Positions 9,001 through 15,402 of a stretch of DNA of 20,804 bases are shown piece after piece (the stretch's first letter is position 1; each line of letters starts with the position of its first letter). The stretch lies in assembly GCA_036279295.1 (NCBI GenBank), contig DASUJK010000409.1, positions 1 through 20,804 on the forward strand. Direction: 5' to 3'. The notes beneath the pieces were generated by a model. The model was not told the origin of the DNA and made no database searches. It was given only the letters and a program-made list of their open reading frames with translations. This DNA is from DATEPR01 sp036279295. Its GTDB lineage: Bacteria > Actinomycetota > Actinomycetes > Mycobacteriales > Pseudonocardiaceae. The position numbers and the translations under genes were made by a program.

Positions 9001-9807
9001 CGCCAGCACGGCCACCTGACCAAGCGGCGGCAGCGCGGACATCGTCGCGTTCGGCTTGCTCTGCAACCGGGCGGCGCGCAGCCGCTCGCTGAACAGCTTG
9101 CGGGCTGTGTTCTCCAGCCTGCTGGTCTCCCTGGCCTCCTGGCCGAAGCCCTTCACCACGCGGACCCCGGTGACCGTCTCCTCGACGTGCTGCGCGATGT
9201 CCGCCGCGCGCTGCTGCGCCGACCAGGTGGCCGGGAACAGGCGCTTGCGGGACTTGGCCGCGACGAAGCCGAGCAGTGGCACCACGATCAGCGCGACCAC
9301 CGTGAGCAGCGGCGACAGCCACAGCATCGCCACCACCGACACCACGACCAGCACCACGACGCCGATGGACAGCGGGACCACGGACAGCAGGCCCTGGACC
9401 AGTTGCAGGTCGCTGTTCGCCCTGGACACCACCTGGCCGGTGCGCAGCGCGTCCTGCTTGCCGCCGTCCAGCCGGGAGACCGAGGCGAACACCGACGTGC
9501 GCATGTCGTGCTGCACGTCCAGCGCCAGCTTGCCGGCCAGGTAGCGGCGCAGGAAGGCGGCGACGAACCGGATCAGGGCGAGCGCGATCAACACCGTGAT
9601 CAGCTCGGTCAGCCGGTTCGTCCGGCCGGCTATCGCGTCGTTGACGCCCAGCCGGGTGAGCAGCGGGCCGACCGACTCCAGGCCGGTGCCCAGCGCGGAG
9701 CTGAGCACGACGGTGACGACGAGGCCGGGATGACGCCAGCACTCCGCGAACAGCCTGCGGATCCAACCGGTTGGAGCAGTTGACGGGGTAGGGGAGGGTT
9801 CGGCCAT
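6055..9807 (-). CDS. Fused full-length ABC exporter (two TMD-NBD halves, Rv0194-like)
   Basis: A protein of 1250 residues made of two exporter halves joined by an acidic linker (about 585-670). Half 1: membrane domain about 28-315, Walker A GTSGSGKST (378-386), Q-loop position E430, signature LSGGQ (486-490), Walker B ending D510 with D511 in place of the catalytic Glu, switch H542. Half 2: membrane domain about 675-965, Walker A GATGAGKST (1036-1044), Q1084, signature LSAGQ (1140-1144), Walker B D1164 with catalytic E1165, switch H1196. The consensus ATP site is thus NBD2 Walker motifs plus the NBD1 signature; the other is degenerate, as in heterodimeric exporters such as TM287/288. The layout matches Mycobacterium Rv0194, a multidrug exporter. 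It starts 50 nt after the stop of the ABC permease gene and is probably co-transcribed. The cargo is unknown. Confidence 0.95.
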   Translation of the reverse strand: MAEPSPTPSTAPTGWIRRLFAECWRHPGLVVTVVLSSALGTGLESVGPLLTRLGVNDAIAGRTNRLTELITVLIALALIRFVAAFLRRYLAGKLALDVQHDMRTSVFASVSRLDGGKQDALRTGQVVSRANSDLQLVQGLLSVVPLSIGVVVLVVVSVVAMLWLSPLLTVVALIVVPLLGFVAAKSRKRLFPATWSAQQRAADIAQHVEETVTGVRVVKGFGQEARETSRLENTARKLFSERLRAARLQSKPNATMSALPPLGQVAVLALGGWMALHGEISIGTFLAFASYVATLAGPARLLSALVIVGQMTRAAAERVYELVDSQPEIVDPPDAVDLPDGPVEVVLDDIRFGYTRSEPVLNGVSLRVEPGETLALIGTSGSGKSTVSLLLPRFYDVQSGAIRVGPPGAPLDIRTVRMASLRTTVGVVFEEAFLFSSSVRDNIAYGRPDATDAEVRTAARAAEADGFISALPDGYDTLVGERGLTLSGGQRQRIALARALLSDPRVLVLDDATSAVDAATEAAIQDTLRSVTAARTTLIIAHRRSTLSLADRIAVLDGGQVVDVGTEAELTQRSDLFRALLAGPGDSIDELAGTEVPVQNGDGTTPGLWTEPDDDGRVHEHTAADQAGLSAGAFGGLPATPELLAQVAALKPATDRPSLPSVDLTAADPRFKLATLLRPVRWALLFALGLVAIDALASVALPVLIRKGLDGGVSAHDIHVVWLVSWIALGVVAIDWLVLASQTVIATRAGETVLYLLRVRSYAHLQRLGLDYYERELGGRIMTRMTTDVDALSTFLQTGLVTTVVSVLTVLGMAVAMIVIDLPLALTALSALPVVIVATVVFRRRSSVAYAEARERISAVNADLQENVSGLRVAQANTREQLANDHFGQLSDDYRRSRLRAQRYIAVYFPLVTALSEIAQAVVLGAGATWVAQGRLTSGVLVAFLLYLGQFFAPVQQLSQVFDGYQQARVGLLRIGDLLRTPTTVLPAERPVAVPARLHGDVELRDVSFRYGGATKSALDRVSLTVPAGQTVALVGATGAGKSTLVKLLARFYDATGGQVLVDGVDVRNYDMVGFRHRLGVVPQEPHLFTGDIADNVRYGLPSAPDAAVESAVREVGALPMVAGLNHGFHHPVGERGQGLSAGQRQLVALARAELVEPDIVLLDEATAALDPATEAAVLVASERMARTRTTFVVAHRLATAARADRIVVLDGGRIVEDGSHEDLLAAGGTYATLWRYGTSESDQLPHTAS

Positions 9808-9857
9808 CGCTCCAGACTAGGACTGGACCCTGTCGGAGTCCGAATCACTTGTTGCTC

Positions 9858-10736
9858 TCAGGTGATGTCCCGGGTCTGGTTGACCAGCATGCCGGCCATG
9901 AACAGCGCGGCCGTCCAGCCAAGGAAGATCAGCCCGCTGGCCCACCAGTCGAACGCGCCGATCGCTCCGGCGCCGATCCGGATCACGTTGAGGAACGCGT
10001 TGAACACGTCCGGCGGGATCTGCGCGAGCACCGGCGAGTTGAGGTGGTCCACGATGATGGTCGATGCGGTCGCGCCGGTCAGGCCGTCGGCGGCCCCGTT
10101 GGGCAGCACGCCCGACACGTGGTTGTGGAACGCCAGATCCAGGATCGGTTCGGCGATCACGGCGTAGATGATCAGCAGCAGCACCGAGCCCGTCGTCGAC
10201 CCGAGCAGCGCGCCGACACCGAGGCCGAGCAGCGTCCACAGCAGGCACGCCAGCACCCCGGACAGCCCGATCAGCAGGAAGCCGCTCGCGTCGGGCAGGT
10301 AGTGGCCACCGGAACCGGCGAGCGTGCCGAGGATGGCCAGCCCCGAGATGACGACGCCGTACATGGCGCCCCACAACACGTAGGCGATGGCCTTGGAGCC
10401 GAGCAGCGCCGAGCGACTGGACGCGGTCAGGAAGCTCGTGGTGATCGTCCTGCGGTGCAGTTCGGTGGACAGGCCCAGGGCGCCGAACAGCATCGGGAAC
10501 ACCGTGGTGATGTTGATGCTGCGGGACAGCGCGAACACGCTCCACGGCACGTCCTGGAACGTCAGGCCGGCCCGCTGGAACGTCGGATCGTCACGCACTC
10601 CCTGGGCCAGGTCGGTGACCAGCGTGGCCGCCACGAACGACCAGCCGAACGCCAGGACGACGGCCGGGATCAGCAGCGCCCACCACAGCCTGACCGTGAG
10701 GATCTTGCGGAACTCGGCGGTGATCAGCCTGCCCAT
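9858..10736 (-). CDS. ABC transporter permease (ABC-2 type), partner of the adjacent ATPase
   Basis: A protein of 292 residues with about six hydrophobic spans (17-39, 68-90, 113-138, 151-177, 183-203, 261-284). The start MGRLITAEFRKILTVRLWWA is typical of ABC-2 permeases, where an amphipathic helix with an EFRK motif precedes the first membrane span. ATG 10736 overlaps the TGA of the ATPase gene by one base (TGATG), so the two are translationally coupled and almost certainly form one transporter. A longer open frame continues upstream, but it only reads through the antisense-biased codons of the ATPase gene. The substrate is not indicated; ABC-2 systems in actinomycetes often export drugs, lipids or peptides. 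Confidence 0.9.
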   Translation of the reverse strand: MGRLITAEFRKILTVRLWWALLIPAVVLAFGWSFVAATLVTDLAQGVRDDPTFQRAGLTFQDVPWSVFALSRSINITTVFPMLFGALGLSTELHRRTITTSFLTASSRSALLGSKAIAYVLWGAMYGVVISGLAILGTLAGSGGHYLPDASGFLLIGLSGVLACLLWTLLGLGVGALLGSTTGSVLLLIIYAVIAEPILDLAFHNHVSGVLPNGAADGLTGATASTIIVDHLNSPVLAQIPPDVFNAFLNVIRIGAGAIGAFDWWASGLIFLGWTAALFMAGMLVNQTRDIT

Positions 10737-12007
10737 CAGTGCTCGCCCTCGCGCTCGTCCTTGGTCTGCTGTTCCTGCTGGAGTTCCTGCGGCGGCGGTG
10801 CGTCCTGCACCTGCGGCGGCGCGTACGGCGACGGTTCCTGGTACTGCTGCTGTTCGGGCTGGTAGGGCTGGTACTGCGGCGGTGACTGGAACTGCGGTGG
10901 CGGCTGGTAGGGCGGTGGCGCCTGGTACTGCTGCTGTTGGTAGGGCTGCTGTTGGTATTGCTGTTCGTACTGCTGCCGCGGCGGCTGGTAGGGCTGCTGT
11001 TGCTGGTAGGGCTGGTACGGCTGCTGGAACTGTTGGGGTTGCTGCGGGAACTGCTGTTGCTGCTGGAACTGCGGTGCGCCGAACTGGCCGATCGGGGCAC
11101 CGCCGTACTGGCCGTTGGTCAGGCTGAAGTACAGCTGTTCGAGGTTGACCCGCTCCTCCTCGATGCCGTACACCGACACACCTGCCTTCAGCGCGATGTC
11201 GGCCACCTGCTTGGCCTGCACACCACCGACCGCGAGCCGACCGTCCGGCTGGGGCTCGATGTTGTAGATCTCCTCCTCGCGCAACGCCTTGGTCAGCGCG
11301 GCCGGGTCGGACGGGGCCACCAGCACCCTGGCCTGCTGCGACTGGCGCAGGTGGTCCAGTGGGCCGTTGTACATCGTCTGGCCCCTGCTGATGATGATCA
11401 CCTGGTCCACGGTCTGCTCGACCTCGGCGAGCAGGTGACTGGAGATCAGCACGGTCCGGCCGGAGCGCGCGTAGGCCTGGAGGAACTGCCGCAGCCACGC
11501 GATGCCCTCGGGGTCCAGACCATTGGCGGGCTCGTCCAGCACCAGGATCTGCGGGTCGCCCAGGAGCGCGGTGGCCAGTGCCAGCCGCTGCTTCATGCCC
11601 AGCGAGAAACCGCCCGCCTTGCGGGCACCCGCGGCGCCGAGGCCGACCAGTTGCAGCACCTGGTCCGCGCGCGGGTCTGGCACGCCGATCGCCGACGCGT
11701 AGACGCGGAGGTGGTCGCGCGCGGTCCGCTTCGGGTGGAAGCCCTGGGCTTCCAGCACCGCGCCGACCACCCTGGCCGGCTGGCCCAGTTGGCTGAACGG
11801 CACGCCGTTGATCGTCGCCGTACCGCCGGTCGCGGTGACCAGGCCGAGCACCATGCGCAGCGTGGTGGTCTTGCCGGCGCCGTTCGGACCGAGGAAGCCG
11901 GTGACCGAGCCGGGTTGCACGGTGAAGCTCAGGTTCTGCACGGCGGTCACCGGGCCGAACTGCTTTGTCAGGCTCTGCACCGTGATCCGGCCGCTGCCGT
12001 CGTGCAC
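10736..12007 (-). CDS. ABC transporter ATP-binding protein with Gln/Pro/Tyr-rich C-terminal tail
   Basis: A protein of 423 residues from GTG 12007, which has GGGAGGA just upstream; an in-frame ATG at 12049 (437 residues) has no usable ribosome binding site. A standard ABC-2 ATPase domain occupies the first 220 or so residues: Walker A GPNGAGKTT (40-48), signature FSLGMKQRLALA (134-145), Walker B ILVLDEPANGLDPEG (154-168), and ISSHLL with the switch His at 191. A small C-terminal regulatory domain runs to about residue 300. The last 110 or so residues are low complexity, made of Q, P and Y with repeated QQPYQ and PPQYQ units, ending acidic. Such tails are predicted to be disordered and are not part of the family. 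The protein energises the permease encoded by the overlapping downstream gene; the two small hypothetical genes lie just upstream. Confidence 0.93.
   Translation of the reverse strand: MHDGSGRITVQSLTKQFGPVTAVQNLSFTVQPGSVTGFLGPNGAGKTTTLRMVLGLVTATGGTATINGVPFSQLGQPARVVGAVLEAQGFHPKRTARDHLRVYASAIGVPDPRADQVLQLVGLGAAGARKAGGFSLGMKQRLALATALLGDPQILVLDEPANGLDPEGIAWLRQFLQAYARSGRTVLISSHLLAEVEQTVDQVIIISRGQTMYNGPLDHLRQSQQARVLVAPSDPAALTKALREEEIYNIEPQPDGRLAVGGVQAKQVADIALKAGVSVYGIEEERVNLEQLYFSLTNGQYGGAPIGQFGAPQFQQQQQFPQQPQQFQQPYQPYQQQQPYQPPRQQYEQQYQQQPYQQQQYQAPPPYQPPPQFQSPPQYQPYQPEQQQYQEPSPYAPPQVQDAPPPQELQQEQQTKDEREGEH
10777..11074 (-). repeat. Low-complexity coding tract (Gln/Pro/Tyr codons)
   Basis: About 300 bp at the 3' end of the ATPase gene, built from CAG/CAA, CC(G/A/C) and TAC/TAT codons. 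Imperfect units such as CAGCAGCAGCCCTACCAG recur many times. This makes the DNA itself repetitive and prone to slippage or length variation between strains. Confidence 0.8.
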
Positions 12008-12090
12008 CTGTCCTCCCGGTTGTGCCTGGTGCTGGAGTGGTGCGGCCATCCTGCCCTACGTGTGCTCACCGTGTGGGCAGGACCGGGAGA

Positions 12091-12414
12091 TCAGCCTGCG
12101 GGTTGGCTGCGTCGGCGGCAGGAATGCCGGCCGGGCGGGGCTTCGCCGATGAGGTGCTGGTAGGCCATCGTCCACACGCGGCACGGCCAGCGGCGGCGGC
12201 GCAGGCGGGCCGGACAGGCGCGGCAGCGGCCGTCCTCGCCCGGCTCGTGCACGCTGAGTAGCAGGCGCAGACCGTCGGTGAGCCGGTGCAGTTCGGTGCG
12301 GGCCGTGGGCACCAGCGACTCGGGTGCACCGTGCCGGGCCAGGTCGTCCAGCATCGCGAGCTGGCGCAGCACCGCCGCGCGCATGGACTCGTCCGTGGTG
12401 TTCCTGGCCGGCAC
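12091..12414 (-). CDS. Conserved hypothetical protein with a Cys-rich C-terminal motif
   Basis: A protein of up to 107 residues (GTG 12414; an in-frame ATG at 12384 would give 97). The first half is helical with Leu repeats (RAAVLRQLAMLDDLARHG, then ARTELHRLTDGLRLLLSVHE). The second half has CRACPARLRRRRWPCRVWTM, with Cys residues in a C-x2-C-x9-C spacing that could hold a metal, followed by an A-Y-Q-H-L helix. I know this pattern only as an uncharacterised actinobacterial family. It begins 10 nt after the stop of the other small gene and ends upstream of the ABC ATPase gene, so the four genes probably share a transcript. No function can be assigned. Confidence 0.65.
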   Translation of the reverse strand: MPARNTTDESMRAAVLRQLAMLDDLARHGAPESLVPTARTELHRLTDGLRLLLSVHEPGEDGRCRACPARLRRRRWPCRVWTMAYQHLIGEAPPGRHSCRRRSQPAG

Positions 12415-12424
12415 CGGGGCCCCG

Positions 12425-12688
12425 CTAACCCGGGCCGACGGTGGTCGTGCGGGCCTGCGCTGCTTTCGCCAGTGCGCTGCCGAGCAACCGGGTCTGATCG
12501 GCGGAGAGCACCGCCGCCTGGCCGGGCGGCGCCACCACCACGATCTGTCCTTGTTGCACGACGACGTTCATCGCACGGCATCGACCGAACGGGTCGGCAC
12601 ATTCCACCCACCAGTGGGATTCAGGAGCAACCACCTGGAGCGGACCGTGCGCTACCCCTTGGCCGGGCATGGTCTCCGGGTCTGCCAC
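12425..12688 (-). CDS. Small conserved hypothetical protein
   Basis: A protein of 87 residues from GTG 12688, or 81 from ATG 12670, which has GGAG only 3 nt away; the start is undecided. It is compact and hydrophobic in the middle: SHWWVECADPFGRCRAM, then strands NVVVQQGQIVVVAPPGQAAV, then a helix SADQTRLLGSALAKAAQA. There is no signal peptide or membrane span. The strand-rich core plus one helix suggests a small folded domain rather than a chance ORF, and the tight 10-nt link to the next gene supports it. It is first in the co-oriented series leading to the ABC transporter. Function unknown. Confidence 0.65.
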   Translation of the reverse strand: MADPETMPGQGVAHGPLQVVAPESHWWVECADPFGRCRAMNVVVQQGQIVVVAPPGQAAVLSADQTRLLGSALAKAAQARTTTVGPG

Positions 12689-12794
12689 CCTGGCTGTATC
12701 GGTCGCGGATGCCAGTCACTGCACAGCGTGCACGGTTTTTCACCCGAACGGTCCGACGTGGTGGCGGCTGGATGAACTTTCGGCACACAATGCG

Positions 12795-12812
12795 GCATCT
12801 GTCGCCAGATGC
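12795..12812. repeat. Short perfect hairpin in the divergent intergenic region
   Basis: GCATCTG-TCGC-CAGATGC, 7-bp arms with a 4-nt loop, about 110 bp upstream of the minus-strand hypothetical gene. It could be an operator or a transcript hairpin. The region 12689-13002 has no gene I can support; it holds this hairpin, a larger one at 12852-12896 and the operator at 12935-12973. Confidence 0.4.
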
Positions 12813-12851
12813 GATGGAGCGTCCGTGCTTTGGTGCGCCTAAGCTGGTGGT

Positions 12852-12896
12852 GGCGACCCGCTCCCAGCGACCCCCAGGCTGGTTGAGCGGGTCGCC
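12852..12896. repeat. Large stem-loop in the divergent intergenic region
   Basis: Perfect 12-bp arms GGCGACCCGCTC (12852-12863) and GAGCGGGTCGCC (12885-12896). The loop contains a second 5-bp stem (CCAGC at 12864-12868, GCTGG at 12878-12882). There is no T-run on either side. It could be a hairpin terminator insulating the divergent promoters or part of an unannotated small RNA. Confidence 0.5.
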
Positions 12897-12934
12897 CCCA
12901 TCTGCCCGGACTCCACTTTCGGCACACCCTGAAA

Positions 12935-12973
12935 GACTCTTGGTTGACAGAACTCTTAGTTGAAGAGTTAAGT
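12935..12973 (+). promoter_or_regulatory. Promoter-like region with tandem and inverted-repeat operator before the glycosyltransferase gene
   Basis: Two 13-bp direct repeats, GACTCTTGGTTGA (12935-12947) and AACTCTTAGTTGA (12951-12963), are 11/13 identical and offset by 16 bp. The second is also part of a perfect inverted repeat AACTCTT-AGTTG-AAGAGTT (12951-12969). A consensus -35 box TTGACA sits at 12944-12949; the -10 (TTAAGT near 12968-12973) is weak. The overlap of operator and promoter is typical of repression by a MarR- or TetR-like regulator, but no such regulator gene is in the window. The AGGGGG ribosome binding site of the next gene follows. Confidence 0.6.
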
Positions 12974-13002
12974 GGACGGATGCTGTTCCAGGGGGTTGCC
13001 GC

Positions 13003-13593
13003 ATGCGGGTCCTGATCACCTCGTCACCCGGGCTGGGCCACGTCTTCCCGACAGTGTCGACCGCGTGGGCACTGCGTGCCGCCGGGCACGACGTGATCCT
13101 GGCCACCGGCGGGCACCACGACCTGGCCGCGCACGCCGGGCTACAGGTGGTGGACACCGCGCCAGGAGTCGATTCGAGGGGATTGACAGTACCGGCCGAC
13201 TTCGTGGTCACCCTGGGCGGCGCGCCGGCAGCCGACTTCGGGCCGCTGCCGGACAACGTGCGGCTGGTCGAGTGGGTGCCGCTGGGTGCGCTGCTGGCCG
13301 CGAGCACCGCGGCGATCCACCACGGCGGCGCCGGCACGACGCTCACCGCGCTGAACGCCGGGCTGCCGCAGCTGGTGCTGCCGCAGGGTGCCGACCAGTT
13401 CATGAACGCGGCCGCGGTGGCCAAGTCGGGTACCGGCGCCGTGGTCACGCCGGACGAACTGGACGCCGACCGGCTCGCCGACCTGCTCGCCGACGGTCCG
13501 ATGCGGGCCGCCGCGCAGGGCGTCGCGGCCGAGATGGCGGGTCAGCCGAGCCCAGCCGACCTGGTGTCCAGGATTATCGAGCTCGCCACCTGA
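13003..13593 (+). CDS. Truncated GT-B glycosyltransferase (in-frame internal deletion)
   Basis: A protein of 196 residues where the UGT/macrolide-type family (GT1) normally has 380-420. Residues 1-55 are the usual N-terminus (MRVLITSSPGLGHVFPTVST, then ALRAAGHDVILAT). After a junction near residues 56-75 it continues directly with the C-terminal NDP-sugar-binding half: LPDNVRLVEWVP (82-93), HHGGAGTT (106-113), PQGADQFMNA (127-136) and DRLADLL. The acceptor-binding middle, roughly 180-200 residues, is missing. The frame is open, AGGGGG lies 7 nt before the ATG, and a promoter/operator precedes it, so it may still be expressed. Catalysis is doubtful without most of the N-domain. It is the only plus-strand gene, is not flanked by other sugar genes, and is best viewed as a relic or a repurposed sugar-nucleotide-binding domain. 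Confidence 0.8.
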   Translation: MRVLITSSPGLGHVFPTVSTAWALRAAGHDVILATGGHHDLAAHAGLQVVDTAPGVDSRGLTVPADFVVTLGGAPAADFGPLPDNVRLVEWVPLGALLAASTAAIHHGGAGTTLTALNAGLPQLVLPQGADQFMNAAAVAKSGTGAVVTPDELDADRLADLLADGPMRAAAQGVAAEMAGQPSPADLVSRIIELAT

Positions 13594-13626
13594 TCGACAG
13601 CTCGTTACGGTGGTCACGGCGGGAAC

Positions 13627-13663
13627 GCCCTCCCGGCTCGTCGGGGATACGAGCCGGGAGGGC
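13627..13663. terminator. Bidirectional terminator between convergent genes
   Basis: Perfect 15-bp stem (13627-13641 with 13649-13663) and a 7-nt loop, 33 nt past the glycosyltransferase stop and 87 nt past the stop of the convergent peptidase gene. Only short T-stretches follow, so it works by hairpin strength, as is common in high-GC actinomycetes. Confidence 0.75.
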
Positions 13664-13750
13664 TTCCTGGGTCCCACGCTAGGCCGTTCGGCCCAGTGGA
13701 AATCTGATCAGTGTGATTCCCCGTTAGCCGGTAGAAATGCGGTGGCCCAA

Positions 13751-15364
13751 TCAGCCGCCCAGTGCTGCCGCGAGGCCCGCGCCGTCGTACGAACCGACAC
13801 CGGTCACGGCGTCATATCCGGTGCCGGCGCGGAATCCGCCGTTGCTGCCGGACGTGATGTCGTGGAATGCCGAACCGTAGTTCGGGCCGGCCGCGATCGA
13901 GTAGAACGCCGAGTTGCCGTTGCCGAGATCCGAACCCGATGTCGCGTCGTAGAGTGCCGTGAAACCGGCCCACATCGGCGCCGCACAACTGGTGCCGCCG
14001 AATACCTCCCACTGGCCGGCGGAGAAGATGGCGTAACCGGTGTTCGGGTCCGCGTCCAGCGACACGTCCGGCACGGCCCGCTGGCCGCTCGGGTCGTTCT
14101 GGTAGCTGGGCGTCGGGAACGACGTCGAGTGGCCGCCGCCCGAGCCGTCCCACGCGGTTTCCGAGCCGTAGCCGCCGCTCGCGCCCGTGCTCAGCGAGGT
14201 GCCGCCGGCACCGCTCACGTTCGGGTCGGACGCCGGGGAGTCCACACCGGTGCTGCCGTCCTGGCAGTCGGCGGAACCGCTGTCGCCGGAGGCCGCGTAC
14301 CAGCTGATTCCCTCGGCGGAACCCTGTGCCAGGGCGTCATCCGTGGCGCTGATCGTCGCCGACGACGAGTCCGCCTCGCACTCGCCCCACGAGATCGACG
14401 TGACCGACACGCGGTCCTCGGACGCGATCTGGTTGGCCATGTCGATCTGGCCCTGGTCGGAGTTGGGCGCCTCGTAGACCAGCGTGTTCGCCGCCGGTGC
14501 CATGGCCTGCACCAGTTCGATGTCCAGCTCGACCTCACCCTGGCCGTCACCCGGGCTGCCGTCGAAGTTCGCGCCGTCCACCGACACGGTCCGCGGTGCG
14601 GCTGCGCCGATGCCGAACTGGCTGTCGTACGTGGCGATGTTGCCGGCCTGGTAGCCGTCGAACTCCCACAGCGCCACGGTCTGGCCACCGCCGTCGCCGA
14701 GTGACGACGTGTCGTACGCGGTACGCAGCTGCTGCGGCGTGAAGCCGTCGATCGCGGTCGGCCGCCGATGTCCTTGCTGCACAGCGGAACTGTGTCGCAC
14801 CGCGTGGTTGTCCAGGCCTGCGATGCCCTGCACGACACCGGCCACACCGGACGGCAGGCTGGGTGCGGTCGCGTTGGCATAGAACTTGTGGGCGCCCTGC
14901 TGGTACGTGCCGATGTGCGTCGAGAACGCCATGGCCACGGTCGCCACCCGGCCGGTCGCGTCGACCACCTGGCGGTTCGCGGACACGTCCTTGACGTGCA
15001 GTCCCCGCGACTTCAGGAAGTTGGTGACCGTCGCCACGTCCTGGGTGGTCGGCCCGTACTTCGCCGTGAACTGGGCCGGCGTCAGATAGTGGTGGTACAG
15101 CGGCGATGTGCGGTCACTGACCTGGTTGAGGAACTGGCGCAGGCCGGCTTCGTCGTGCGGTTTCAGCGAGACGGCGAACGACATCGTGTCGTTCGCCGCC
15201 ATGTCGCCGATCCTCGTACTGCCCGCGACGGCCGGATTGACGTTGTGCGGAATGGTGACGAGTGGTACCGATCCTGCTGCGTTGGCCGAGTTGGCCAGCA
15301 CGACACCGGCCAGTATCGGCACCGGTGCCGCGAGCGCGGCCAAGATACGCAATGCCTTCTTCAC
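13751..15364 (-). CDS. Secreted S53 (sedolisin/kumamolisin-type) serine-carboxyl peptidase
   Basis: A protein of 537 residues from GTG 15364; an ATG two codons upstream (15370) touches the GGGAG ribosome binding site, while the GTG sits 6 nt from it. Numbering from the ATG: signal peptide 1-32 (KK then a hydrophobic run, ending ANSANAA), pro-kumamolisin activation domain about 40-190 (with LYHHYLTPAQF), then the catalytic domain. The S53 residues are all visible: Glu279 and Asp283 in GEVELDIE, Asp363 in AASGDSGS, nucleophile Ser461 in FGGTSCAAP, and the Ca-binding C-terminus HDITSGSN to GTGYDAVTG. It should mature outside the cell at low pH and cut proteins. It has three Cys, one next to the catalytic Ser. 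It is monocistronic, with its own promoter and a shared terminator. Confidence 0.95.
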   Translation of the reverse strand: MKKALRILAALAAPVPILAGVVLANSANAAGSVPLVTIPHNVNPAVAGSTRIGDMAANDTMSFAVSLKPHDEAGLRQFLNQVSDRTSPLYHHYLTPAQFTAKYGPTTQDVATVTNFLKSRGLHVKDVSANRQVVDATGRVATVAMAFSTHIGTYQQGAHKFYANATAPSLPSGVAGVVQGIAGLDNHAVRHSSAVQQGHRRPTAIDGFTPQQLRTAYDTSSLGDGGGQTVALWEFDGYQAGNIATYDSQFGIGAAAPRTVSVDGANFDGSPGDGQGEVELDIELVQAMAPAANTLVYEAPNSDQGQIDMANQIASEDRVSVTSISWGECEADSSSATISATDDALAQGSAEGISWYAASGDSGSADCQDGSTGVDSPASDPNVSGAGGTSLSTGASGGYGSETAWDGSGGGHSTSFPTPSYQNDPSGQRAVPDVSLDADPNTGYAIFSAGQWEVFGGTSCAAPMWAGFTALYDATSGSDLGNGNSAFYSIAAGPNYGSAFHDITSGSNGGFRAGTGYDAVTGVGSYDGAGLAAALGG

Positions 15365-15370
15365 AACCAT

Positions 15371-15402
15371 CTCCCGACTTTGTAAAGCAACGTGGTCGGG
15401 AG
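15371..15402 (-). promoter_or_regulatory. Inverted repeat covering the S53 peptidase ribosome binding site
   Basis: Perfect 8-bp arms: GTCGGGAG (minus strand 15378-15371), which is the ribosome binding site itself, and CTCCCGAC (minus strand 15402-15395), separated by 16 nt. In RNA the arms would mask the site; as DNA the outer arm overlaps the predicted -10 box, so an operator is equally possible. Confidence 0.5.

Noticed and set aside
10777..11074. A tandem-repeat array or CRISPR-like locus
   Set aside because: The repetition is in-frame coding low complexity (Gln/Pro/Tyr) with no constant repeat and unique spacers.
10737..11498. N-terminal extension of the permease to 11498
   Set aside because: It overlaps the ATPase gene in another frame, made of Ala/Pro/Thr repeats mirroring its Gln-rich tail; the ATG at 10736 gives a standard ABC-2 permease with coupled start.
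10937..12163. A 408-codon plus-strand frame opposite the ABC ATPase
   Set aside because: Its Leu-rich start is just the complement of the Gln/Pro/Tyr codon repeats, and the rest is Arg/His/Gln-rich with no motif.
12720..12740. Terminator-like TGCAC-AGC-GTGCA followed by TTTTT
   Set aside because: The stem is only 5 bp and lies inside the upstream region of the minus-strand gene with no plus-strand gene before it; too weak to call.
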